DNA from: Flavobacterium jejuense
Lineage (GTDB): Bacteria > Bacteroidota > Bacteroidia > Flavobacteriales > Flavobacteriaceae
DNA: 64,000 nucleotides
Reading direction: 5' to 3'
Assembly: GCF_006491595.2 (NCBI RefSeq)
Contig: NZ_VEVQ02000009.1
Coordinates: forward strand, 1 to 64,000
The translations under genes were made by a program, and so were the position numbers. This document shows positions 19,492-29,124 of this stretch, piece by piece. The notes under the pieces are model-generated. The model was not told the origin of the DNA. It searched no databases and saw only the letters and a list, made by a program, of their open reading frames with translations. The stretch's first letter is position 1, and every line of letters starts with the position of its first letter.

Positions 19492-22029
19492 ATGTTAAAA
19501 AAAGTCACATTGCTTACAACCTGTTTTCTATTTTTATTTTCGGTTGGAAGCCACGCTCAGAGAAAAAGCAAAAAAAAGAATTCAAAAGGTACTATTACTG
19601 CAACTACTAAAAAGCCCGAAGAAAAAAAAGGTCCTAAACCCTATGATAAAGTAATAGATTCAACTGCTATTACTCAAAAAGGGCTAATTGATGTTCACAA
19701 AATGGATAAGAAATTTTTATTTGAAATTTCTGATTCCTTAATTGGTAAAGAAATAATGACTATTACTCGTTACTCAAAAACTCCAGCTGGTGGAGGGATT
19801 TTTGGAGGAGAAGAAATTAATAGACAAGTTGTGAAATTTGAAAGAGGATTAAATGATAATATTCTTTTACGCTCTATTACCTATGTAATTATGTCTCCAG
19901 ATGAGGACAAACCAATTGCAAGAGCTGTTAAAAATTCAAACTCTGATCCAATTATAGGTAACTATGATATATTGGCATACAAAAAAGATGCATCTGGAAA
20001 AGAAAATACTGGTTATGTAATAGATATGAATTCAACTTTTGATGCAGATGTTCAAACTTTTTCATTAAGTCCAATTAACAAGCAGCTTTTAAGTATTCAA
20101 TCTTTTCAAAAAGATAAATCATTCATTCAGGATATTAAAAGTTTTCCAATAAATACAGAAATTAGAAGTGTAAAAACTTTCTCTACAGAACAACCAAGAA
20201 TATCTAGAACTCCTTCTCCAAAAATAGGAGTAGATTTACCATCAGGATTAGATGCAGGTGTAGTAACATTAGAATTAAATACATCTATGCTCCTTTTACC
20301 TGAAAAACCAATGCGAAAAAGACTATTTGACAAGAGAGTTGGATATTTTGCTAATGATTATGATGTCTTCAAAGAGGAATCTTTAAAAGCAGATAGAGAA
20401 GTATTTGCAGTAAGATGGAAATTAGAGCCAAAAAATGAAGAGGATGCTCAAAAACAAAAAAATGGAGAATTAATAGAACCTAAAAAACCAATTGTATACT
20501 ACATTGATCCAGCTACTCCTGACAAATGGAAGCCTTTTATTAAACAAGGAATAGACGACTGGAAAGTCGCTTTTGAGTTCGCAGGATGGAAGAATGCTAT
20601 TAGAGGTGAATATTGGCCAGAAAATGATCCAACAATGAGCTTAGAAGATGCACGTTTCTCTGTTTTAAGATATTTTGCAGCAGATATTCCTAATGCATAT
20701 GGACCAAATGTTCATGACCCAAGAACTGGTGAAATTTTAGAAAGTCACATTGGTTGGTATCATAATGTAATGAGCTTATTACGTGATTGGTATTTAGTAC
20801 AAACAGCTGCAGTTGATCCAAGAGCTAGAAACAAAAAGTTTGATGATAAATTAATGGGGGAATTAATTCGTTTTGTATCTTCTCATGAAGTTGGTCATAC
20901 ATTAGGCTTACGTCACAATATGGGAGCTAGTAACGCGACTCCTGTAGAAATGCTTAGAAACAAAGAGTTTATCGATAAAAACGGACATACTTCTTCAATA
21001 ATGGATTATGCTAGATTTAATTATGTAGCACAACCAGAAGATAACATTACAGATTTATTCCCAAGAATTGGAGATTATGATAAATGGGCTATAAAATGGG
21101 GTTATTCTTACTTTAAAGATGCGAAAAGTGAAGAAGAAGAAAAAGCCTTATTAAACACGATGACCAAAGAAGCTTATAAAAATCGTCGTTTATGGTTTGG
21201 TACTGAAACTAGTCCTTATGACCCAAGATATCAAACAGAAGATTTAGGTGATAATGCAATGAAAGCTTCTGAATATGGTATAAAAAATCTTAAACGAATT
21301 TTACCAAATTTAATTGATTGGAGTAAAGAAGATGGTGAAGATTATTCTGAATTAGAAGATTTATATGGTTCTTTAATAGGACAATTTAGAAGATATATGG
21401 GACATGTTACCAAAAATGTAGGAGGGATTTATGAAACACCTAAAACCTATGATATGGAAGGGGCTCAATATGAAGTAACACCAAGTACTATTCAAAATGA
21501 TGCTGTTTCTTTCTTAAATACTCAATTATTTAAAACTCCTAAATGGCTTTTAGATGAAAATATTCTATCTAAAATAAATCCTGATAATGGTGTTGAAGCT
21601 ATTAAAAACCTACAGAACAATACATTATCTAGCTTATTATCTGGTGATCGCTTAATTCGATTAATTGAAACTTCATCAGTAAATAAAGAAAATTATTCTG
21701 TAGATAAACTTATGACAGATTTGAAAAAAGGAATTTTTTCTGAATTAAGATCAGGAACTTCAATAGATGTTTACAGAAGAAATTTACAAAAATTATATGT
21801 TAATGAACTTATAGATGCACTAGATGTAGATGGAAAACAAACAGCTAGAGGTTTAAACAGAAGATCAGTTAAATACAGTGAGACAGATATTCCTTCAATT
21901 GCCAGAGGACAATTATCAGAGTTAAAAAGAGAAATTAAAACCGCATTAACTATTACTAGCGATCGTTTGAGTAAATTTCATTTACAAGATGTATTAGCAA
22001 AAATTGACGCTGCGTTAGATCCTAAATAA
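19492..22029 (+). CDS. Zinc-dependent metalloprotease (DUF5117/DUF5118 type)
   Basis: 845 residues. A signal peptide ends near 'GSHAQ', then a Lys-rich linker. The N-terminal half (~70-330) is the DUF5118/DUF5117 pair ('KFLFEISDSLIGKEIMTITRYSKTPAGG', read in parts). The catalytic zinc motif 'HEVGHTLGLRHN' is near residue 465, with 'SIMDYARFNYVAQPED' as the Met-turn region downstream. The C-terminal ~250 residues are helical. Expected to act in the periplasm or outside the cell. Length is normal for the family. It is followed by its own terminator and shows no operon partner. Confidence 0.88.
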   Translation: MLKKVTLLTTCFLFLFSVGSHAQRKSKKKNSKGTITATTKKPEEKKGPKPYDKVIDSTAITQKGLIDVHKMDKKFLFEISDSLIGKEIMTITRYSKTPAGGGIFGGEEINRQVVKFERGLNDNILLRSITYVIMSPDEDKPIARAVKNSNSDPIIGNYDILAYKKDASGKENTGYVIDMNSTFDADVQTFSLSPINKQLLSIQSFQKDKSFIQDIKSFPINTEIRSVKTFSTEQPRISRTPSPKIGVDLPSGLDAGVVTLELNTSMLLLPEKPMRKRLFDKRVGYFANDYDVFKEESLKADREVFAVRWKLEPKNEEDAQKQKNGELIEPKKPIVYYIDPATPDKWKPFIKQGIDDWKVAFEFAGWKNAIRGEYWPENDPTMSLEDARFSVLRYFAADIPNAYGPNVHDPRTGEILESHIGWYHNVMSLLRDWYLVQTAAVDPRARNKKFDDKLMGELIRFVSSHEVGHTLGLRHNMGASNATPVEMLRNKEFIDKNGHTSSIMDYARFNYVAQPEDNITDLFPRIGDYDKWAIKWGYSYFKDAKSEEEEKALLNTMTKEAYKNRRLWFGTETSPYDPRYQTEDLGDNAMKASEYGIKNLKRILPNLIDWSKEDGEDYSELEDLYGSLIGQFRRYMGHVTKNVGGIYETPKTYDMEGAQYEVTPSTIQNDAVSFLNTQLFKTPKWLLDENILSKINPDNGVEAIKNLQNNTLSSLLSGDRLIRLIETSSVNKENYSVDKLMTDLKKGIFSELRSGTSIDVYRRNLQKLYVNELIDALDVDGKQTARGLNRRSVKYSETDIPSIARGQLSELKREIKTALTITSDRLSKFHLQDVLAKIDAALDPK

Positions 22030-22047
22030 ACTTAAAAAAATCTTTAA

Positions 22048-22085
22048 AAAAGTCGTTTCGAAGTATTTTGAAACGGCTTTTTTTA
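22048..22085 (+). terminator. Terminator of the metalloprotease gene
   Basis: AGTCGTTTC and GAAACGGCTT pair (one G-U) around a short loop, then a run of seven T. Confidence 0.82.
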
Positions 22086-22138
22086 TAATAGAAGTATATT
22101 ATCAGGAGCACAAAAATAGTGCTTCGGTTGAAAAAAGG

Positions 22139-22236
22139 TCCTGCTATCCACTATATCTTTTCTTTTTCACCCAATCTCGTTAATCTCATTAAAATGTATC
22201 ATAAAAAAAGAAAAGGATGCCGTTCCTATCAGGGCT
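22139..22236 (-). repeat. Intergenic repeat copy B
   Basis: Read on minus: AGCCCTGATAG (22236-22226), ATCCTTTT and a T run, a variable middle, then AAAGAAAAGAT, GGATAGCAGGACC and a T run. Block order and the terminal blocks are those of copy A at 5541-5622, while the middles differ. Confidence 0.65.
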
Positions 22237-22290
22237 ATAATAGCTGTTTTTAATTTCTAAACAACTCATTAGAAAGTATAGAAATAGTAT

Positions 22291-22325
22291 AAAAAAACCG
22301 AGTAATAATAAAATTACTCGGTTCT
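22291..22325 (-). terminator. Terminator of dnaK
   Basis: AACCGAGTAAT and ATTACTCGGTT form an 11-bp stem; on minus it is followed by seven T. Confidence 0.88.
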
Positions 22326-22350
22326 ATTTTAGGTATTAATTTAATACAGA

Positions 22351-24243
22351 TTATTTCACTTCTTCAAAATCTACATCTTGGGTTTGATCTCCTGAATCAG
22401 AAGCATCAGCTTGTGGTTGTGCTTCTTGAGCTCCACCTTCAGCTTGTGCTTTGTACATTTCTTCAGATGCATTTTTCCAAGCTTCGTTTATTTTATCTAA
22501 AGCTGGAGCAATTGTAGCCACATCTTTAGTTTCATAAGCTGCTTTCAATTCATTTAAAGCTCCTTCAATAGCAGTCTTATTACCTTCTGATAATTTTTCT
22601 CCAAATTCAGTTAATTGCTTTTCCGTTTGGAAAATCATAGAATCAGCTTCATTTAATTTATCAGCCATTTCTTTTGCTTTTTTATCTGCTTCAGCATTCA
22701 TCTCAGCATCTTTTTTCATTTTTTCGATTTCTTCTGGAGTTAAACCTGAAGAAGCCTCAATACGAATATCATGTGATTTACCTGTTCCTTTATCAGTTGC
22801 AGAAACTTTAATGATACCATTAGCATCAATATCAAAAGTTACTTCAATTTGAGGAATACCTCTAGCTGCTGGTGGAATACCATCTAAATGGAAACGACCA
22901 ATTGTTTTGTTATCTTGTGCCATTGGTCTTTCACCTTGTAAAACATGGATTTCTACCGATGGTTGATTATCTGCTGCTGTAGAGAAAACTTGCGATTTCT
23001 TAGTCGGAATTGTTGTATTAGATTCAATTAATTTAGTTAAAACACCACCCATAGTTTCAATACCTAAAGATAATGGAGTAACATCTAATAATAATACATC
23101 TTTCACATCACCAGATAAAACACCACCTTGAATAGCTGCTCCAATTGCTACTACTTCATCAGGATTTACTCCTTTTGATGGTTTTTTACCGAAGAATTTT
23201 TCAACATGTTCTTGAATAACTGGAATACGTGTTGATCCACCAACTAGAATTACTTCATCAATATCAGATGTAGACAAACCAGCATCTTTTAAAGCTTTTG
23301 CAACAGGGTCCATTGATCGTTTTACTAAAGTTTCAGCTAATTGCTCAAATTTAGATCTTGTTAATGTTTGTACTAAGTGTTTTGGTCCTGTAGCTGTTGC
23401 CGTTACATAAGGTAAGTTAATTTCTGTTTGTGCAGAAGATGATAATTCAATCTTAGCTTTTTCAGCAGCTTCTTTTAAACGTTGTAATGCCATTGGATCT
23501 TTACGTAAATCAATACCTTCAGCAGTATTAAATTCGTTAGCCAACCAATCAATAATCACTTGATCAAAATCATCACCACCTAAATGAGTATCCCCATTAG
23601 TAGATAATACTTCAAAAACACCATCACCTAATTCTAAGATAGAAATGTCAAATGTACCACCACCTAAATCATAAACAGCAATTTTTTGATCTTTACCTTG
23701 TTTATCTAAACCATAAGCTAATGCAGCCGCAGTTGGTTCATTAATAATACGCATTACTTCTAATCCAGCAATCTGACCTGCTTCTTTTGTAGCTTGACGT
23801 TGAGCATCATTAAAATAAGCTGGTACAGTAATAACTGCTTGTGTAACAGTTGTTCCTAAATAATCTTCAGCAGTTTTCTTCATTTTTTGAAGTGTCATAG
23901 CTGACAACTCTTGTGGTGTATATAATCTACCATCGATATCAACTCTAGGAGTATCATTATCTCCTTTTACTACTTTGTAAGCAACAGTAGAAGCTTCTTT
24001 AGCACTTTCAGTATATTTATTACCCATAAAACGCTTAACTGAAGCTATTGTTTTTGTAGGATTTGTTACAGCTTGTCTTTTTGCAGGGTCACCTACTTTA
24101 ATTTCTCCACCTTCTACAAATGCAATTACTGAAGGGGTTGTTCTTTTACCTTCTGCGTTTGCAATTACTACAGGCTCCCCACCTTCCATAACAGCAACAC
24201 ATGAATTTGTTGTTCCTAAATCAATTCCAATAATTTTACTCAT
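22351..24243 (-). CDS. dnaK: Hsp70 chaperone DnaK
   Basis: 630 residues, full length. '[19 protein letters not shown]' opens the actin-like ATPase domain; '[15 protein letters not shown]', '[13 protein letters not shown]', '[10 protein letters not shown]' and 'VGGSTRIP' follow, then the linker '[10 protein letters not shown]' and the substrate domain. The tail is Gln/Asp-rich and ends in the EEVK-type 'DVDFEEVK'. Cytoplasmic folding chaperone working with DnaJ/GrpE, which are not adjacent here. The upstream region carries four GTCATT half-sites rather than a CIRCE element. Confidence 0.98.
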   Translation of the reverse strand: MSKIIGIDLGTTNSCVAVMEGGEPVVIANAEGKRTTPSVIAFVEGGEIKVGDPAKRQAVTNPTKTIASVKRFMGNKYTESAKEASTVAYKVVKGDNDTPRVDIDGRLYTPQELSAMTLQKMKKTAEDYLGTTVTQAVITVPAYFNDAQRQATKEAGQIAGLEVMRIINEPTAAALAYGLDKQGKDQKIAVYDLGGGTFDISILELGDGVFEVLSTNGDTHLGGDDFDQVIIDWLANEFNTAEGIDLRKDPMALQRLKEAAEKAKIELSSSAQTEINLPYVTATATGPKHLVQTLTRSKFEQLAETLVKRSMDPVAKALKDAGLSTSDIDEVILVGGSTRIPVIQEHVEKFFGKKPSKGVNPDEVVAIGAAIQGGVLSGDVKDVLLLDVTPLSLGIETMGGVLTKLIESNTTIPTKKSQVFSTAADNQPSVEIHVLQGERPMAQDNKTIGRFHLDGIPPAARGIPQIEVTFDIDANGIIKVSATDKGTGKSHDIRIEASSGLTPEEIEKMKKDAEMNAEADKKAKEMADKLNEADSMIFQTEKQLTEFGEKLSEGNKTAIEGALNELKAAYETKDVATIAPALDKINEAWKNASEEMYKAQAEGGAQEAQPQADASDSGDQTQDVDFEEVK

Positions 24244-24339
24244 AATTTTAATCTTAATTTATTGTGCGTTTTTATTTCATTTTCAAAACTTGTTATTTAT
24301 TAGACAATCTTTGTGCCAACACATTTATATTGAATAATT

Positions 24340-24383
24340 GTCATTCATTTGTCATTTATTAAAAAAAACAATGACATAATGAC
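24340..24383. promoter_or_regulatory. Four GTCATT half-sites in dyad arrangement upstream of dnaK
   Basis: GTCATT occurs at 24340 and 24351, and the complement AATGAC at 24370 and 24378, giving two outward pairs around an A-rich centre. This lies 97-140 bp upstream of the dnaK start. A regulator-binding array is plausible, with no known flavobacterial match in my knowledge. Confidence 0.45.
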
Positions 24384-24385
24384 AC

Positions 24386-24414
24386 AAAAAAAGGTTGCCA
24401 GTTGGCAACCCTTT
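24386..24414 (-). terminator. Terminator of the HExxH lipoprotein gene
   Basis: GGTTGCC and GGCAACC form the stem around a 4-base loop, with seven T on the minus transcript. Confidence 0.85.
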
Positions 24415-24436
24415 AGAAAATTTAGATTGTTTTGTA

Positions 24437-25342
24437 TTATCTCAAGTTGATATAATCTTCATCAGACATTTCTCCACTTGCAATTTTTCTTAATTCTTCC
24501 ATATGAGCCATCATAAAAGTATGGAATTCTGGAGCAATACCTTCTGGCTGTGCCATTCTATATGTTCCATTTAAAACACCATTATAATAGTAGAAGAAAT
24601 AATAATCAAAATTTGAAGCAGATAATTTTGAATTTTGTGGATCTGCAAATAAGAAACCTAAACGTACAGCCGATTTTCTTTGTGGAGGTGTACCATGGTG
24701 GCCAGGACTTGAAGTAGAATAGTCTCCAATCGCATAAGCAGCATTATAAGCTGTAGCGATAGATGCGAAAGTAGATTTTCCATATCCTCTTCTTAAATAA
24801 TAACCAGCAAATCCATCTGCCTCTAATTCAGCAGATCTAGCTGTTGATTCATTTCTTGATGGTAAACCATAAGCATATTGCAATTGGTGACCATATTCAT
24901 GAGCTAAAATCATTACATTAATTAAATTAGATGAATCTCTGTTGTAAGCCCATTTAAAAATTTCTTCTCCAAAATATATTTTTCCATTACTATAAGAAAT
25001 AGCATTAAAAGTAGATGTTGGGTTAGATAAATCTCTTACAAAACGAAAAGTTGGAGCAGATCTACCCCAGAAAGAAGCAATTGCACTATTCTGAGAAGTA
25101 ATTAAGCTTGAGTTTCTAGTGCTACCACTATTAGGTAAACTTGTGTAAAGACTAGCAGTAGAACTCCAGTTTCCATCAACATAACCACAATCTCCTTCTT
25201 TTGCGCTAGGTTGTTGATCAATAACTGATAATACTTCATCTTGTGAATCAAGTGTTGACTCTTCATCATTACTACAAGATAGCATTGTTGATAATACTAA
25301 AGCACCTAAAAATAATGATGCATTTCTGAAATTTGTTTTCAT
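24437..25342 (-). CDS. Zinc metallopeptidase-like lipoprotein (HExxH)
   Basis: 301 residues. Lipobox 'MLSC' gives lipid-Cys23, followed by an acidic Ser/Asp linker. 'IYFGEEIFKWAYN' and 'LAHEYGHQLQYAYG' (HEYGH at 148-152) with the third ligand probably in 'SAELEADGFAGYYLRRG' resemble the neutral zinc metallopeptidase group (YpfJ/M48-like). A late motif 'PGHHGTPPQRKSAVRLGF' fits a conserved His-containing substrate loop. It is probably an outer-membrane-attached protease. Monocistronic, upstream of the dnaK regulatory region. Confidence 0.8.
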   Translation of the reverse strand: MKTNFRNASLFLGALVLSTMLSCSNDEESTLDSQDEVLSVIDQQPSAKEGDCGYVDGNWSSTASLYTSLPNSGSTRNSSLITSQNSAIASFWGRSAPTFRFVRDLSNPTSTFNAISYSNGKIYFGEEIFKWAYNRDSSNLINVMILAHEYGHQLQYAYGLPSRNESTARSAELEADGFAGYYLRRGYGKSTFASIATAYNAAYAIGDYSTSSPGHHGTPPQRKSAVRLGFLFADPQNSKLSASNFDYYFFYYYNGVLNGTYRMAQPEGIAPEFHTFMMAHMEELRKIASGEMSDEDYINLR

Positions 25343-25580
25343 TATAAAAATAGTTAAGGTTATTAATACAGCAATATTATGTATTTTTTTAGTATTAACA
25401 TTACATTAAATCTATATTAAAAGTTAATTTATTTGATAAAAAACACTACATCTTAAAAAAAATACATTAATCGATGTTTTTGGCTGAAAAAGTTAAAAAA
25501 TTAACAAAAATAAATTACGTAAATAAAAATATAACATAAGATGAGTTTACAAATATTATTTTATATTTAAATTTCTAACA

Positions 25581-25588
25581 TATATTTG
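25581..25588 (+). promoter_or_regulatory. Bacteroidota-type -7 box of sdaA
   Basis: TATATTTG matches TAnnTTTG and lies 18 bp before the sdaA start codon. The -33 box is weak (ATTT). Confidence 0.45.
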
Positions 25589-25606
25589 TATCCTAAATAA
25601 TAACAA

Positions 25607-27028
25607 ATGGAGTGTATTTCAGTTTTTGATATGTTAAAAATTGGTGTTGGACCTTCCAGTTCTCATACCCTTGGTCCGTGGAGAGCAGCAGAAAGATTCA
25701 TTAAAGAACTAAAAAATGAAGGTTTAATTGATGCTATAAATAGAATTAAGGTTGATTTATATGGCTCATTATCTTTGACTGGCAAAGGTCATGCAACCGA
25801 TTTGGCTGTCATGCTAGGTTTAAGTGGAGCAGATCCTGAATATATTCCTGTAGAAAGTATAGATGTTATTATTACTGCAATTAAGAATAAAAAAGAAATT
25901 TTTTTAGGAAATGAGATAATTATTCCTTTTGATATTACTACAGATATTGTTTTTAATAGAGAGTTTCTACCGTTTCATGCAAATGGAATCAAATTTACGG
26001 CATTTTCAACTGACTCATCATACGGAAATACTTATTATTCTATTGGTGGTGGATTTGTTGTTGTTGAAGAAAGAATCAATTCTGCAATTAATGAAGAAAT
26101 CAAATGTTCTTTTCCTTTTCCAGTTGATAAAGCGGTTGAGTTATTAGAATATTGCAATTCGCAAAATAAAAAAGTATGGGAAATTGTTTATGAAAATGAA
26201 AAATCGATGCGAAGTGAAGAAGAAATTCATCATGAATTAATGCGTATTTGGGATACCATGTTAGAATGTATGTATATTGGTTGTCATTCGGAAGGTATTC
26301 TTCCTGGCGGATTAAATGTAAGACGAAGAGCTTATGATATGCATAAAAACTTAATTGGTGTTTTACCTTATGACAATCCTCATTCTTGGATGCAAATTAT
26401 CAGACAAACTGAAGTAAAGTTTAGACAAATACTAAAATGGGTAAGTTGTTTTGCTTTAGCTGTAAATGAAGTAAATGCATCTTTAGGCAGAGTTGTAACA
26501 GCACCAACCAATGGAAGTGCTGGTGTAATTCCTGCCGTTTTAATGTATTATTTAGTAATTGAAAATCATGAAGCTAACGAAGAAGATATCAAACAATTTT
26601 TAATGACAGCTGGAGAAATAGGTAGTATTTTTAAAAAAGGAGCCACGATTTCAGCTGCAATGGGTGGCTGTCAAGCAGAAATTGGTGTTTCAAGTGCCAT
26701 GGCTGCTGCTGCACTTTGTGAAGCAATGGGTGGAACACCAGAACAAGTCATGGTTGCTGCAGAAATTGCAATGGAACATCATTTAGGGCTAACTTGTGAT
26801 CCTATAGGTGGCTTGGTTCAAGTTCCTTGTATAGAAAGAAATACTATGGGAGCTATTAAAGCGATTAACGCGGCAGAACTAGCTTTAGAAACTGATGCTA
26901 AAAATGTAAAAGTTCCTTTAGACAAGGTTGTCAATACTATGTGGGAAACTGCCAAAGACATGAACACCAAATACAAAGAAACCTCAGAAGGTGGCCTAGC
27001 AATTGGTGTTAACTTAGCCGATTGTTAA
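25607..27028 (+). CDS. sdaA: L-serine ammonia-lyase, single-chain iron-sulfur type
   Basis: 473 residues, fused beta-alpha form. The beta domain begins '[25 protein letters not shown]'; the alpha domain has '[19 protein letters not shown]', '[18 protein letters not shown]' and '[18 protein letters not shown]', which supply the cluster cysteines and the SSSHT/TNGSAG substrate contacts. It converts L-serine to pyruvate and ammonia in the cytoplasm using an oxygen-sensitive [4Fe-4S] cluster. It converges with the broken trkH, only 4 bp from its end, so both genes share little room for a terminator. Confidence 0.95.
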   Translation: MECISVFDMLKIGVGPSSSHTLGPWRAAERFIKELKNEGLIDAINRIKVDLYGSLSLTGKGHATDLAVMLGLSGADPEYIPVESIDVIITAIKNKKEIFLGNEIIIPFDITTDIVFNREFLPFHANGIKFTAFSTDSSYGNTYYSIGGGFVVVEERINSAINEEIKCSFPFPVDKAVELLEYCNSQNKKVWEIVYENEKSMRSEEEIHHELMRIWDTMLECMYIGCHSEGILPGGLNVRRRAYDMHKNLIGVLPYDNPHSWMQIIRQTEVKFRQILKWVSCFALAVNEVNASLGRVVTAPTNGSAGVIPAVLMYYLVIENHEANEEDIKQFLMTAGEIGSIFKKGATISAAMGGCQAEIGVSSAMAAAALCEAMGGTPEQVMVAAEIAMEHHLGLTCDPIGGLVQVPCIERNTMGAIKAINAAELALETDAKNVKVPLDKVVNTMWETAKDMNTKYKETSEGGLAIGVNLADC

Positions 27029-27032
27029 ACGA

Positions 27033-27629
27033 CTAAATAGCTAAATCTTCTTCGTTATGTTCTTTTTTCTGTTTTTTTCTAGCTAAAATAGCTAATCCAA
27101 AAGTTAATACTCCTAACCTACCTATAAACATTATTACAATAATTACAATTTTACCAAATACTGATAAATCTCCTGTTATACCAGTACTTAAGCCAACCGT
27201 ACCTATTGCAGATAATGTTTCAAATAGGATGCGTTCAAATGCAAATTTTTCTGAAAATGTAAGCAAAAAAGTACTTAAAAATAAAATTCCAGTATAGAAA
27301 ATAAAAGTCGAAATAGCTATCTCTAATCTGTCTTTTGGTATAATTCTATTCATAAAAGTCACTTTTTCTTTATTCTGAAGTTTGCTTTTAATAATTGAAA
27401 CTAAAGCTGTCAAAGTAGTTACTTTCATTCCTCCAGCAGTACTAGAGGGAGAAGCTCCAATGTACATTAAAAAAAATGTTACTAATACAATTGGAAGGGA
27501 CAAACTTGTGTTTGAAATACTATTAAAACCAACAGTAGTAATAGAAGTCATCGCTTGAAAAAAAGACAATTGAAACTTATCAAAAAAAGGATATTGTTGA
27601 ATGGACTCTTCCTTAAAAAAGATAATTAT
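27033..27629 (-). pseudogene. trkH: 3' part of trkH-type potassium transporter, split by the prophage
   Basis: C-terminal ~197 residues of a TrkH/KtrB-like K+ channel subunit. The frame is open up to the phage junction at 27630. Seen: pore-loop 3 filter 'SITTVGFNSI', 'GASPSSTAGGMKVTT', pore-loop 4 'SAIGTVGLSTGIT' and the last membrane helix. The 5' part lies at 63592-64000. Joining the two with one ATTAT copy gives 'TKTILPIYIIIFFKEESIQ' in frame, so the gene was intact before insertion. In this lysogen it cannot make a whole protein. Confidence 0.93.
27625..27629. repeat. 5-bp target-site duplication, distal (dam) end
   Basis: ATTAT, identical to 63592-63596. The match stops at exactly 5 bp on both sides, the duplication length of Mu. 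Confidence 0.88.
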
Positions 27630-27644
27630 AGTTGTATAATCGCG

Positions 27645-27680
27645 AAAACGAAATTTCCTATAATTTAAAACGAAATTTCC
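27645..27680. repeat. Two direct repeats of AAAACGAAATTTCC at the distal phage end
   Basis: Copies at 27645-27658 and 27667-27680, 22 bp apart (two helical turns), 15 bp inside the phage end. Spacing and place fit transposase end-binding sites like R1/R2 of Mu. Confidence 0.6.
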
Positions 27681-27700
27681 CTTTATTCTACAAATATAAC

Positions 27701-27732
27701 AAAAGCTACTAACTCACATTAGTAGCTTTTTA
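27701..27732. terminator. Bidirectional terminator at the distal phage end
   Basis: AAAAGCTACTAA and TTAGTAGCTTTT form a 12-bp stem 20 bp after the dam stop codon, insulating host trkH from the phage transcript. Confidence 0.82.
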
Positions 27733-27751
27733 AATATAGTTTAAATGTTAT

Positions 27752-28585
27752 TTAAACAACCTTATAAATCATTATATCAGTATATCCTGAATTATAAGTA
27801 ACTGTAGTGTTCATGGTTGAAGTAGTTGAACCATTAAAAGGATTACTCATAGGTGTTTTAGTCTCTATCCACTCACAAAGCTCTATAATCGATGATTTGT
27901 TAGATGTAAAGTAAAAATAGTTTGTACCATTTAATACTTCTAAAACATCTAAATAATCCTTAAGCTTCCAATAACCTTTATAAGTACTAGAATCAGTTGA
28001 TAGATATGGAGGATCAACTAAAAATATAGTATTACTATTGTTTTTAAACTGATCAAACAGTTCTTTATAACAAGAACTAACAACCTCTATGCCTTCCAAA
28101 TATCCAGAAGCATCATAATTTGATTGTCTAACACAATTGTAAAGTGTCTCTTTTTCTAAAGCTTCAAAACTTAACACATATTTCATTGAAAACAGTATAG
28201 AGCTAGAGATAGTAATAAAATCAACATAGCCATTTTCATTATCTGTTTTAATACGATTTAAGACACTATCACGATAAGTGCCTTCTATACGTTTGTTTTT
28301 TGGATAATCTTTAAGTATTTCCCTTAAATCTGTTATTAATTGGTTAGTCAAATTAATATTATCTAATCTCTCTCTAAAGTTATCAAAGTCATTGTAAATA
28401 ACTGTTGCATCTGGATAAATAGACTTTACTGTATGACTTAATAAGCCACTACCTCCAAATAGATCCACATAAGTTGCTGTGGGTGAATAAGCATTTAAGG
28501 CTTTCTTAAATTCTTTTAAGAATTTTCTTTTTTGCCCCATAAAAGGCAATGGAGATGAATTGAAATTTTTCTTTTTTTGTTCCAT
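27752..28585 (-). CDS. DNA adenine methyltransferase, Dam (D12 class)
   Basis: 277 residues. 'PFMGQKRKFL' at the N-terminus and SAM motif I 'DLFGGSGLL' (41-49) with catalytic motif IV 'DPPY' (191-194) give the D12 order. It should methylate N6 of adenine in a short site; the target cannot be read from sequence. It is the last phage gene before the distal end, where Mu has com/mom, so protection of phage DNA from host restriction is the likely role. It is separated from the other late genes by ~200 bp holding a structured RNA element. Confidence 0.9.
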   Translation of the reverse strand: MEQKKKNFNSSPLPFMGQKRKFLKEFKKALNAYSPTATYVDLFGGSGLLSHTVKSIYPDATVIYNDFDNFRERLDNINLTNQLITDLREILKDYPKNKRIEGTYRDSVLNRIKTDNENGYVDFITISSSILFSMKYVLSFEALEKETLYNCVRQSNYDASGYLEGIEVVSSCYKELFDQFKNNSNTIFLVDPPYLSTDSSTYKGYWKLKDYLDVLEVLNGTNYFYFTSNKSSIIELCEWIETKTPMSNPFNGSTTSTMNTTVTYNSGYTDIMIYKVV

Positions 28586-28603
28586 TCGTTTTTTGATTTA
28601 TGG

Positions 28604-28633
28604 TTGATTTATGATTAATGATTCTTATATTTG
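28604..28633 (+). promoter_or_regulatory. Plus-strand Bacteroidota promoter for the structured RNA
   Basis: TTG (28604-28606), 19 bp spacer, then TATATTTG (28626-28633), a full TAnnTTTG box. Predicted start 28638-28640 coincides with the first paired bases of the RNA element, opposite to the surrounding genes. Confidence 0.6.
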
Positions 28634-28637
28634 CATT

Positions 28638-28761
28638 CTCAGGATAATTTATATTAAATAGTAAAAGCCACAGCATAGAAGACTTTGTCCTCCAACGCTG
28701 TGGCTTTATGCTATAATTAAATTACCCTGAGAAAGTTTTTAATTTGTTGGAGGACTTTTTT
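28638..28761 (+). ncRNA. Candidate pseudoknotted small RNA
   Basis: Three nested or interlocked pairings: a 16-bp outer stem (28636-28651 with 28718-28733, one mismatch), an inner stem AAAGCCACAGC (28664-28674) with GCTGTGGCTTT (28697-28707), extended by ATAG/CTAT, and loop bases GTCCTCCAAC (28687-28696) perfectly complementary to GTTGGAGGAC (28746-28755) outside both stems, a pseudoknot. Six T follow at 28756. The only good promoter reads plus. On minus the outer-stem mismatch becomes a G-U pair, so a minus-strand role as dam leader is the alternative. No RNA family is recognised. Confidence 0.6.
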
Positions 28762-28781
28762 AAAACTTTACCTCCTAGAAG

Positions 28782-29123
28782 TTATACTATTTCATGTATT
28801 GATTTTTTACAATGATTTTTATCTATCGAGTCCAGGATAAAACAAATAAACTTTCCAAACCAGCTTAACGTTTTATCACGTTGATTTTTACCTAAGCAGC
28901 TGCTAATAGTTTCATTAACATTGCCAAAGGCATAACCTTTTTCAATCCTCATTGTGACATTTAAAAAAGTTCTGAAATTTCGATTTCCAAACTTATCTAA
29001 GTCGATTGCAGTTTCAAGAAAATACTCATTACTTAACCCGTTTTTTATAGTAACAATTACCCAGTTTATTGGAGTGATAATTATCCATAAAATAGTAGCT
29101 ATGATGTATAAAATTATTCCCAT
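28782..29123 (-). CDS. Small membrane protein of unknown function
   Basis: 113 residues. The first ~30 are strongly hydrophobic ('IILYIIATILWIIITPINWVIV'), one or two membrane spans, and the rest is polar with basic patches. It is the last gene of the fibre cluster, 1 bp after the 29125 gene. A holin is possible from topology, but the lysis genes are 12 kb away, so this is weak. It could also act in superinfection control. Confidence 0.6.
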   Translation of the reverse strand: MGIILYIIATILWIIITPINWVIVTIKNGLSNEYFLETAIDLDKFGNRNFRTFLNVTMRIEKGYAFGNVNETISSCLGKNQRDKTLSWFGKFICFILDSIDKNHCKKSIHEIV

Positions 29124-29124
29124 A

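Larger units (their letters stand above)
22030..22350. other. Gene-free 321-bp region: two terminators and an intergenic repeat
   Basis: The region lies between converging genes. It holds the metalloprotease terminator, repeat copy B and the dnaK terminator. No coding potential was seen. Confidence 0.7.

Noticed and set aside
28638..28761. Retron or DGR RNA
   Set aside because: The outer inverted repeat recalls a retron msr-msd, but no reverse transcriptase gene is in the window and no template/variable repeat pair was seen near the fibres.
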